64,000 nt of DNA from Paralichthys olivaceus (taxonomy: Eukaryota > Chordata > Actinopteri > Pleuronectiformes > Paralichthyidae). The stretch is from contig NC_091098.1 in NCBI RefSeq assembly GCF_024713975.1, positions 23,906,316 through 23,970,315 of the forward strand, in the 5' to 3' direction. How positions within the stretch are numbered: position 1 is the stretch's first letter; every line of letters starts with the position of its first letter. Made by a program: the position numbers and the translations under genes. The notes beneath the pieces were generated by a model. That model worked only from the letters and a program-made list of their open reading frames with translations, made no database searches and had not been told where the DNA came from. This document shows positions 25,684 through 38,012 of the stretch, in pieces.

Positions 25684-28600
25684 TCAGTCATCGTCCTCCT
25701 CTTCGTCCTCTATGGGCTCGAGGAGAACGCTCTGCTTCAAGCAGGTTTGGAGGTAATTCACCACTGTCCGCTGGAAGTGCTGGACGCTGCGGGGCTCTCT
25801 CAGGACGTGACCCTCGTCTGGGTACAGCTGCAGCGAGTAGTTGGCTTCCACCTTCACCAGTCGGCTCAGGAGCTCAGCGCTGTGCTGGAAGTGCACCCTC
25901 GCTTTGGTGAGAAACACACAGACATTTAGAATAAGCATTATGAAAAACTATTAAATCCAAATGTCATCATGAAATTTAAAACAATCTTACCATCTGCAGT
26001 TCCATGTAGAATAAGGAAATTCTCATCTTTCAGCTTGTTAACCTCCTCCAGCAGAGAGGCAGTCTGAAAATACACAACATGACTTTATACCTGTCCAGTA
26101 AAAACTAATGCCGCCCTGCAACAAATCCTACCTTCATAAAAGTTTTAATACTACTGAGCTGTTTGCTAAAATCGTTACAGTCGACTCGGAGGCTGTAGGT
26201 TCTGTTGCGGCTGAACTGTACTGCATTATTACACCATATTACACCAACTCTGGTTACCTCTGAGAATAAGAATTGACTTTAAGATTTTACTGCTTGTTTT
26301 TAAAGCCTGGAACAGTCAGGCTCCAGCCTATATCTGCGATCTGCTATCCCCCTATGAGCCTGATCACTGCCAGCGCTTTTGCTGCTTGACTCTTCTTTTA
26401 AATATCCCTCTTTAATTGTATGGCATATTGTTAACTGTTGGTATACAGGAAATCGTATAAATAAAGTACAATTCATTTATACTACTTAGTATTGGATGAT
26501 ATCTTGGGACATGTGATGTTTTGGATTTTATTTCTTGCATAATCTTTACTGTAAAGTACAGACATTTTGCTTGTGTTTAAATCATTGCTTTAAACATATC
26601 TTTTAATGCCCGATTTTGTTTGTTTTGAATATTTTCTTCTGTTATTCTTCTTATTTTAGTTTTGCCTGGTTTTGTTCTGTGTTGTTTTATTCCCATGGAT
26701 TTTATAAAGCACCTTGTTCAGTATCTTCTAAACCCTCTGAAATGGAAACCTTGCTGTGAGGCAACAGTGCCATCCACCACACCATCGTGCTGCCAACACC
26801 GATATCATTAATTTATCTAAACTATTTAATAGGTGAGCACAGAGTACTAGAGGACAGCTTCCGAGCCTCACCGAGTAAGCATGCTCCTCCTTTGCTGGAA
26901 GCCCGAGATATCTCTCTGAGAATGCAGCACCTGAAAGCAGTGGAACAACTTTTACACCAACACATGAATTGTTTTGACATTTCACAGCATTTTTCAAAGC
27001 CTCACTCGATGAATAATATATTGATGACATGGCTGCAACTCACTGTAAAGCCTGAAGTCAGTTATTGGTGCCGCAGCGGCCGTGCACTGAAAGAGTTTAT
27101 CTGTTGCAGCCAACATCTTGAGTGTTAAATAACCACCAAACGCCTATAAAGGGAAATAGAAAAAGTGGCCAGTTTAAATCAAGTGAACACTTTGATGACT
27201 TCAATCGAGTTGAATTGAGTTTTCAGGTTTTAAAAATGCTGTAACCTTGCCATAGAGGGCCATCCGGCGATCATCAATGTAGGGCAGTTGCATCATCAAC
27301 CTGTAGAGACATCATAAAATGTAGTTTATCACTTGACTGGCTTTTCTCAATGAGAGAACCTTATGTTGTTTTATAACTGCACTGACTCAGCAACTCCAAG
27401 ATAATCTTTGACTCTCAGTGCTCCGAGCTTGCGTGTATCTAGAGCAGCGGTCTTCTGTCCACGGCCGACCCCGCTCCTGCCGTCCACCCAGGCCAAGGCC
27501 ACGCTCTGAGAGCTGGAGAGGACTTCAGGCCAGTCGAGGGAGAATTCCTCAGTCACCGACTGACTGCCTGGAACGCCGTCTCTGATTAACGAGACGAACA
27601 GGATCAGCTAGTGTGCTCACAGTTGGTGGGTTCAGACCAGTTGTCATTGATCATATGTTGCAAAACCGGTGACACAAACAGTCCAATTTTCTCGTGTGGT
27701 TGCTCAGCGACACTTACACAATGATGAGGAGAGGGTGCAGGTTGGCCTCGTAACCCTGAGGTAGAGAGAGCTTCAGGTGCAGATCTGAGGAGAGCAAGAA
27801 GTGTTAGAAGCAAGTCAACGCTTCATGAACATGCAGCCTGAAATACATCTGAACAAATCTCTTTACAAAGGTATTCCTTCATTTGAACAAAAAAAAAAGG
27901 AAAGAACATAATATTCACATGCATGTCCCTTGGGGCACTCATGACTCATACTGACCTCATCACACAGTACAAGAAATGTCTTCTTTGGTACTTCATATTT
28001 TTCCCTTCCAGACACAGACTGAGACTTGGTAAACATTGACTGAGACAGCGAGCGAGCCGTTACTTCGGCTGAATATAGTCTGAAGGTGATCTGTGAATGC
28101 TTTGTTTGTGCAGCCAGCATCATAAAAATCACCATAACAATTTAACTTAGCTCCTTACACACGTTAAGGACGATTTATATAATATATAGTGAATGGCTTC
28201 TTTGTTGTACCATGGTTGTCTGCAGGGAGAGTCCTGAACAGAGTCTCAGGGAGCCTCTTGTCCTCCAGGGCTTTAGACAGAGGGCTGTTGTCCTCCAGGA
28301 CGACGTATCCTACAGGAGATAAAACATCACTTTGTTAGATTTTTGATCCTTAACATCAAAAACACACACAGTAGTCTCCATGGAAACTGCTCTAACTGAG
28401 AGCCACAGACAGAGGGCAGTGTTGACAAGCTTAAACTGATATCGTTCAGTTTAAGCTATCGTTCTCTGCAGGCTGCAGTAGGACACTGCAGGCCGCCTGT
28501 GTGTGTGGATAAGTCTGTGTATATGTGTAAGCTGATGTAATACTCACTGGAGGGGTCCTTTGTACTGTGAACTGTCACTTTAGGGATGCCAGGGCCTGGG

Positions 28601-31600
28601 GGATTTTTTTTTTTTTACAAAAGAAAACATTATATAAACCAACTGTCTAAGCAGCATGGTGGGTTCACGTTCAAGGTGAGAATGTGCATGTGTCTCATTT
28701 ACCTAAGCAGTAGAGGGTGAAGTGGGTTTGATTTGGGCTGAATTCAGATTTAAAGAAGCTGCATCCATCTATGAGGTTACAGGAGATGCACTGTCGCTGG
28801 AAAACTCCGTCCAGGTCCACGCTGGAGAGGATAAACAACAAGGTTATTGACCACACTTAAGAAGAATACAGGACGGTTTAAAGCAACCTGATTTGCTCCA
28901 GGAGAGGGTCAATTGATCGCTAAGATCTTAGAGAGAAGTGTCAGCCTGGAGTCAAACTGCACCTGACTGCTCAGAAACAAACGTGGCTCGATAAGGTTAG
29001 ACACAAAAGCCGTGGAGCAGATCACTCTGTGGAGCCTCGGAATGTCCTTTTCCACTCTGCTGCTTACAAATTTCATACAGAATCAATCACTTGTCAGGTT
29101 TAAACAAGCCGTCTTCCCTCCTGCGTGATATTGAGCTGTCTCAATGAAGCACAGCTGATAAAAAAGATATGAAACCCAGGAGGTAGATGAGGGAACAGCC
29201 AAGTGTGTTTATCACCCATGGGACTGCAAGTCTCAGCGACTCGAGCCTCAGCAGCACACGCAGCCCTCGTCCACTGAGATTGGATTTTTTTGTTATGAAT
29301 GTGTCAATTCAGCTGTTGTCCTGGAGAATATACAGCACACGACAATAAAGATTCAAGCCAGTTACTCTTCCAATTGTTTTTTTTTTGGTTTGTGAGCGGG
29401 GTGGCTCACGGGCTGGTGATATCAGAAGGTTGGTTCGTTCATTAATCAGAAACAGAGGTTCAGACTAAATTATTTCTTCAGCTGTGGTGTAAATATCTTT
29501 ATAACACTGTAAGGAATCTGTATTCTGTGGCTGCGGTCAGGCTCACCTGTAAAGGTGTCGGCTTTGTCTGGATTCCTCTGTGCTCAGAAAATAGCTGATG
29601 ATGAGAAAAAAAACGAAGCACACACACAGCAAGTTATTCAACAAACCCTCCAAAGAGCCGCAGATCGCCTTTGGCTTTCTTTACTTCATCGTATTAATTA
29701 ATTATTAACGACAAGAACCTTTCTGCACATATTTACATACTTCAGCATGTTCATAAAATCAGCTGTCCACTTCTATACAAATGTAAGGAGACAAAACCAA
29801 AGAGCAGCATCAACCTGTGGGTTATAGAAGTGAAAATGTCTTAAGCTGCTATCGTCTTTCCATAATTATACGTGACGCTCCCACTTCAGAGTTAAGCACT
29901 AATCTGCTCTGATTCAATTCATTGCCAGACAGTGAGTCAAAGCTTATTTGGGGATTTTTTTAATATAAGATGTTAAAATGGTATTTTTGCTTATTTTTAA
30001 ATGGAAAACCTAATGTGTACCATTCACCCAGAGTCTGACTCAATCAGGGGATTTGCTCTCCGGCAGCCAAAATGTCTCTCTACAGCAGGAGATGATTATT
30101 TTCATGGTGGGCACTATTCTGCTCAACCCCTCCAGTCACTTGTATATTCATGGTGAGCATGGTGCAAGCTGATAAATGTGCTGAAGGGTGATTCAACCTG
30201 GCTCCACACACTGCGGCTCTCACATACATTTTTCCAGCCTTCTCGTCCAGGGCGCAGAGCAGGGTGACATCCCAGCTCCCTGATGTCAAGAAGCGAGGAG
30301 GGACGGACGGGATGGCAGGCTGGGTTACACAGAGAAACAGAGATGAGGAGGAAGGCTGAAGCAGAAGGCAGATATACAGAATAAAAATAGGCGCAGCGAT
30401 ACAGCAAGTGTGTGTCAGAGGGTGAGGAGAAGAAGAACAATTTGAGATACAGGAGAGAAAACTCTGATTTGATACCGAGCCACTAATGGTTTGCAAGAGG
30501 CCAAATGTATGAGGCTGCACTACCCTGCATCTATAAAACACTCTGCTCTTTACTGCCAAATTTGCTTGAGCCTTTATTGAGAACAGAGATAATTGCACAT
30601 CTATGGAGAAAATAAAATAACTCAAACTGCTCTGCTAAGAACAGAGGTGGAGGCGACTGCGAGGAAAACAGACTTCAGGCTGCGACCTGCCGCTGAGATG
30701 TAAAAACTCCCGCTGGTTTATTTGACCCTCATTGAAATGTTAAAAGCCGGTTCTGCCTGAAATTATTTGAGGATGACACGAAGGAGTAAAAGTTGACGGT
30801 GCAGAAACTGACCTGTGCAGAAAGACCGGCGATGTGGTGAAACTCTCCGCGAGCGCCTTGTTTGGCTGGCAGGATCGTATAAAACACAGAGCCGTCAGCT
30901 AAAAACAGTGGCACGTCCTGTTGATGAAAAGCTATTCAGTCAGAATAAAGACTTCAATGATAAATAGGTGTAACAACAGACTTAATGAGACATGATCAAA
31001 ACCTACCTGTCGTTGATTTTGCATGATGTCCATGGCCATTTTGTGTTTCTATGGATTTAAAATCAAATGCATCAGTCAGTTAATTTAAAACGCACTTGCT
31101 TCAACATCTACAGCTGATGTGAATATCATGTCATAAATAAAGCTTTTTATGTTCATTAATTATTAAGGGTTGCATTAATTAACTGTAATGTAATCCAAAG
31201 GGGAAGAAGCATATAAAATACTGCAGCACATCACTGAAAATTCCTCTCATGCAGCAAATGACCTTACATATTAATCCAGCCGGTGGAGATTTGAAAGTGT
31301 AAAGAAATCAGTCCCGGCTCCCAACACAGGGTAAAAGAAGCAAAAATTCTATTAAAGCTGTACACTGCAGAGAAGGCCATTTGGATTACTAATGTGGAAC
31401 GAGGGTTGACTGCTCACCTCTGAGCACGCCCCTGTGGTGGCCTCGCACACGCAGAGCACCGACTGGTTCTGGGCTCGATTCAGCCAGCGAACCGCGAGCC
31501 GAGTGGTGCTGATCCAAGTCACCATAGAGACGTAGCTTTCTCTGAAGAGGTGATGCAGAAAATTATACACGGGGAGAAGATTGAGAAGTGGTGCAAATGG

Positions 31601-34600
31601 ACGGAAAAAAAGAAGCAGTGATTCTTTACGTTCACGACGGAGTACTAACCTGGCCCTGAGGGAGTCGGGAGGAATCATCTCCAGAGTGTGAGCAGGACCA
31701 TAAAGATTCACCACAAACAGACTGACTGATGGGATACTGGATCCAGCCTTTGTGCAAAACCAGAACAATGATTTATCACATACATTTTTGGAAAAACACT
31801 AGTGACGAAGGCAATGTTGTTGAGTTAGTAACTTTGGTCCAGACTAGCATGACATATCAACTAAGTATGGAGGTATATCATAATTAATCTGCATCAGATT
31901 TGTTACATAGTTTGCTCTTAATCAAGTGTTTCTCATTCTCTGCTCATGGTTTTATTTGTATCAGCCAGAGACGAACATGGTGCTTTCCAGCATCCTTTTA
32001 TTAATTCAAACATAAATTCTCTAAACATAATCTTGTCAGCTATTCCAATGTTTTGCTTTCAGCTCAGCAGCGTCTCTTCCCTCGTGTGTCTCTCTGATCG
32101 GCTGCTCTGCTGCAGCCTTTTGTTCCAGAGGATCAATCAGCTAACAGCCCTCAGCTGAACTGATTCATCCTCTGCTCCAGGTGCGCTCTGACTTTGGAGA
32201 CCGTCTCCACACCACCAACAATTATCTCAACATTCTGGTGAAATATCTCAAAACCTCCTTGATGGACTAGAAGAAAATATTAATGGTGAACAAACAATGT
32301 ATTCTGAAGAAGAATTTGAAACCGTTTTTACCTTTGGGTAGTGGAAGAGCACGTTGGATGGGTAGAGACCTCCTAAGAACTGAGGTATTTCCATCACAGG
32401 AGTGGCGGAGTTGTTGATGCTGAGGTATGCCAGCCGGGCGCCGTCCATAGACCACCAGTGAGCGACATAGGTCAAGAGCACCTCCTCTGTTTTAAAAGAC
32501 AGGAACAGGTTTAAAATACATAATAAAGTGTAATTCTGCTTTCTGGGATTGCAGTATTCAAACTTTTCTGATTCGTCCGTGAAGCTGGACGATGTCCTAC
32601 CTTCATAGGTCCAGTCAGAGATCCCATTCACCACCTTCTGCCCCTGGTCTGTGGTTGTGAGACGCAGGGGTTTTCCGGCCACGCTCGGTTTGTAGTAGAT
32701 ATCTCCATCGAACACGTAGGCCTGGCATCAGCAGCACAGACAGACAGACAGACAGAGCAAATCCATTATCAAAGACGTGTGGCTGCAGGCTTGATCGCTG
32801 GCTTCCTGAATTGAGCCTCGGAGGCCGTCCAAGAGCGAATGAATCATCAGCCAGCACACACATGGGTGAGAGCCAATTCATCATTACTCGCCGGGTAATA
32901 TGGTGCATATGAGCACTGACAAAGCAGCAAAAGCCAATTACGTTACAAGGAAAGGTGGATGAATAATATTACGGGTGTAAAGCGAACCCCATAATAACAG
33001 CACATCACTGCAATAACCCCGTGAGCTGGAGGTCTCTTCGTAATTGCAAAAACATGGCCCCACTGATGTTATCATTAAGAAAATGATGTGGAATGAAGGC
33101 CATTCATACACAGACAGTATAATTATGGATCGAGAAGGTTGAGGGAATTGAAAGGCCCGGGTGATAGAGATGACAACAATATTGATCCAAGTGTCTGTCT
33201 CACCAGCTGGTTCCCCTGATGTCCCCAGGAAGCGTACTGCAGCGCTGTCTTCTCCCTCTCCGCATGCTTCAGGTCCAGCAGATCCCTGGAACACACACAT
33301 AAAAACTCAAACATAATCCCTCCATTAGGGAAAACTGTCCTGTTCAAAGCCCTCTGAGCTCCGTCCATGCCCCGGCCGTGGGAGAGTTACTGTATTGCGG
33401 AGGACAAAGGAGCAAGATGCAGCGAAGGGGAAAAACAATGGGGTTGGTTCATGCAAGAGTGCAGCATATTTCCACTTTTTTCTTTTTCTGGACAGGCAAA
33501 CATTTCCCTCAGAGGCATAATTTCAGGCAACGGTTAATACTGCAGGTCTCCTAAAACTCATCTTCAGAACGACTCATCGGAGGCTCCAGTGACAATCCAC
33601 AGCCACCACAGAGGTTTCCCACTGATATAATGCAGATTATGAAATCTCAGGCAGTGAAATCTGAATAAACTGTATGTTGGGATATGGAGCCTGGAGAGGA
33701 CTGACGAATGAATGCATGTCTGACAGCGATATGAGGTTCTGATTCGATGAGACACGCGTTGAAGGGAGGTTTGTTTTTGTTAAATTCGCAGGTCTGCTTG
33801 CATTGGTAACGCTCATGCCCAGTGCAGCCCATGCATTAGCATTCACGATCACCTACCCATTAGCCACATTGTAGATAGCATAGGAGGCTGTGAAGGACTG
33901 AGAGAACACCTGAAAGAGGTAGAGGATATCATGCATACAGTGTGCCACACTTAGATCACACCACAGTTATTTTAGTGCTCACACATGCTCATAAATATAA
34001 GTTAAATGTAAATGAAACACTGGTAAATGGTAAATGTGTGTGTGTATATATATATATATATATACATAGTTCACCCATTCAGAAACACATAACGATTCCA
34101 TACGCTGCACTATTTCTATCACACATCATTCACACACTGCCGGCACAGCAGTCAGGGGAAATTTGGGGTTCACTTCGGCATGCTGGGTGGAGGAGCTGCC
34201 CGACCGCTGCCACTCACACTGGTCAGACCGCACTTACAATTAATCACGAAGCTGTTTGCATTAACTTAAATGACTGCGAGCATCAAGTGGCTTGTTGCTT
34301 TTATAAAAAGGCAGCAGGACATTATGCTACAGAATTAGAAAGAAATATTAATTGATACCTCAATTCAATTATTGATAGTACAGATGTTCTGAGAACAATA
34401 CCAGCATCTGAAATGCCTCCGATCCTACATGCAAACATATACACCGATCTAATACAGCGTCTTTAAAGTATATATTTTTCACGCAGATAAAACTACACTT
34501 TTCTTTTCCTGCAAATCTCTTAAGATGCACTGCACTGCCACTGGCAAGTGTTGCTTTTAGAGCGGTGATTTTATAGTGATTTTGCTGTTGTGTAGCCACA

Positions 34601-37600
34601 GCTAGTAAAAATGTCTTTCACGCTGGAAATTCCCACAAGTAAAACGGCACGTGCACCATATTCAAGACTTCAGTTTCCAGCTTTTTAAAGGAAGCAAATG
34701 TCCGAGATTCATATATTTATTTGATTGGTCATCTGTATCTGCCGGGACGCAAAGTCGAGGTATCAGAATCTGTATCTGGAAGGGAAATATGATATCGGAA
34801 CATCTGTAATTGATAAATAGTTCTACAAAGCAGCAATAGCGATGAGCCTTGTGTCACTTTTATCAGACCAGTTATCTTAATATTGCTTTAATTGCTACTG
34901 AACCAATCACAGCTTAGTATATGATCCGTTTTAACGCTGGCAGCAAGTTCATCCAGAATACATCATTACTGTGATCACTAGTGAAGAGCGGAAATTTGGA
35001 TCGCAGAGGTCTTTACGTAAGACTGAGTAAAAGAGACAGTATCAGCGACATGAGAACAGAAAGAAAAATAAAGGCAGACGTTCTTATAAAATACCATCAT
35101 TACAGCTGATATCCTTCCCACTGAGACCTATTGAGGCTGGCAACTCAGTCGCAAACCTGAGCGCCAGCAGCTTGATGAATAATTAAATTAACACACTGAA
35201 GAAGACTAAGGGACCAGGATCGATGAATGTGCGCATGTGTATATATGTGTAGTGTTAATTGCTCACGGCATTACCTGATGACTTCCAGGTATTATATTGA
35301 TTTCTGGGATTTTCTCTTTTGTTTGGACCAAATGCTTGGAAGCAGGCTATTTGCCCTGTGGCCTCTGAAAGCCTCAGCCAGCTGGAAAACCAGTTCCTAA
35401 AGAAATTAAATGTCACATCCCCTATACGGCACACTTAGCAGTGAAATTGGATTCCTCCTTTGTGTTGTTTGCCTGTTGTTAGAAAATGCATGGATGGAGT
35501 GGCACAGGGGTAAAGCTGCTGGGGGGACAGGAGGGGAAATAAGTGCAAAGGCTGTATAAATGTGAATGAGGGTAAACAGGAAAGGAGCCGTGCTTCAACA
35601 GAAAACGACTGCAGGGGCAGCGAGGGAGGGAGGAATTGGTCAAACAGGAAAAAGGTGATGGACGGAGATAGAGAGAGGAGGAAACAAAGACAGGAAGGGA
35701 GGAGGAAAAGGATGAAGACAGGGCAGGCCGGAGCTGACGGGTGCTCGACGCCCAACGAGGACCGATGTTGAATTACGAGGGGGCATCACTCTTCGAGACC
35801 AAAGGGGGCAGCATTGCCACAAGCACAATGTCCGATCAGCTGTTCGCGATTTTTCAAGGAACCCGGTGATTCTGCTGATGATTTAGCGTCGTGAAGCCGG
35901 TGGAGGAGGCTGGAAGTTATGGTGTGTTTTCCTGCGTCTGCGTGTGACAAACAGCCACAAAGAGTGAGAGCATCTGTCTCCGGGAGGCAGCGTGAACTCT
36001 AGTGTGCTGCCAGCAACGTGTCATAAATCCTCCTGATAGCTCTGCTAGTCAACCCCCCCCCCCACCCCACCCACTGCCACCATCACCACCACCTTTTGCA
36101 CCCCGCCCCCTCGCTACGCCACTGCTGGGGGGGGGCACACCACACACACATACACACAGATTAAACACTCATAAGATAACATGACAGTGAAAACATATAG
36201 AGATTACAACGCCCTTTGCATGAGCACGTATCCTGTGTTCTGCTGTGCACTACAGAGATAAAAGCATCCTTCCCTCCCAACAGTGTTGCTTCCCCACAAG
36301 CAGCTCCACAATACATCGTCTTTGATACCAACACCCATCAGCGTTTGCTGCAGCGTGCACACGAATCTCTTGGCATTTTATCTGTTCCTAAACTGCACCG
36401 TCTTGGCAGGAACCGCTCTGTTTGGCTCCTGCTCATCAATCCCCCCAAAAACATCCATCTCCTCCGAGCTATCTCGCCATCACTCTTTTTTAATATAAGA
36501 AAAATGTAGGTCTTGGTCTTTCTGCTCCTTCTCCTCCTCGAACACGAGCCAACTCAAATCAAACATGCTCTGAGGAAATCTGCGTTCCCTTGTTGTCATG
36601 TGGCCGAATCCCCAACTCACATCTATGTATATCCTCGTCTCTAAAGCAGTTTATTTTCACCCACCAGGCACAAAACCCTCCCTAAAGCCTCCAGAGCTAA
36701 TATAAAATCCAGAGAAGCCTTTTAACATTGCACACACACACTGATCATCCACTTCCCTCCACTGCACCCCACTCCTCTTGGTATCTCTGCCACTCTTCGA
36801 TAACCATTCTGATTGATTTCAACCGGGCAGTGTATCTAAGGGCAAATGGTGCATATCCCATTATTCTTCTCCCCTCCATCACAAGAGGCTTCTCCCCACA
36901 GTTTTTCCCTCTCTCAGTTCTCTGCCACTCTCAGCAGCGAAACCGCTCCTCTTCCAAACAGCGGAGCCGCTGCCTGGTGCAAACTGCTTCAGTCAGCACA
37001 AATCCCCCCAGAGATAGACAGAGGAAAAGTGAGGGAGAGTGAGGAAGATGAAGCAGGAGAGAGAAGGAGGGACATAGAAGGGAGGGATGATTGGAGGAAT
37101 AGCCTTCATGCATGCAAAATGCCAACTACACACACACACACACACACACAAACACACACATATCCCTTCCTAAATACACAAATGATTCCAGGTGCCCACA
37201 GCCTCAGATTTCCTCGAGTGTGTGCACACACCGAGCATACAGATGAGAGCAGACAATCCCTGCTGATATCAAAGGAAGTATGCTAATGGCGTGGCATAAA
37301 TCAACCACAGCAACCCACAAACTGGGCAAAGCGTGGAGCCCGTTCCCCAACAGAGATATCTGAAAACTGATTAAATGTATGTTAACCGCTCAATTATTCA
37401 GTTGGGATGCTCTGTGTTTGTGACGAATGTCGTAACACAGCAACAGGCTCATCCGTCCCCCCCCCCCCCCCCCCACGCACAGAAAATATGATACGCAGTG
37501 ATTACAGCGGGTCTCTCTGAAGGAAATCCACAGAGGGAAGGAATGAGAGAGCGACTGGGCAGCAATATCTGCATCCAGGTTTTTAATAAAATTTGTCCCG

Positions 37601-37980
37601 AGGGCTTTAATTTCCCACAACACAACTTGCCTGATCTTTGCACGGTGCCAACGTAAAGTGTGTAAAAGACTTGGGCCTCGTCCACCTCAATCTGATCTGA
37701 AACCACCCGCGATTGTGATTCTTGTCAGCTTCTCATTAGAATTCTCCCACAGAAGAAGCAGGGCGATTTCATTACCGCAGCTCCAACTTTGCTGCCCCCC
37801 CCTCTCCCCTTCCCCCCCTTTCCCTTTGCCTCCCACGTCCCACTGATCACTCACTCTTTCCTCAACCCCCCTGCACCTTCCACCATCAGCCAGTTTAAAT
37901 ATTCAACTCCCCATATGTTACACCCGTCATTTGGCGGGCGGTGTTTCAGAGCTACAGACTGCTGCTGCAGCAGAAATCAG

Positions 37981-38012
<32 letters not shown>

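Noticed and set aside
30080-30625. 181-codon minus-strand open frame treated as one coding region
   Set aside because: Only 30228-30319 is an exon, flanked by an acceptor and a donor that keep phase; the rest is intron read-through.
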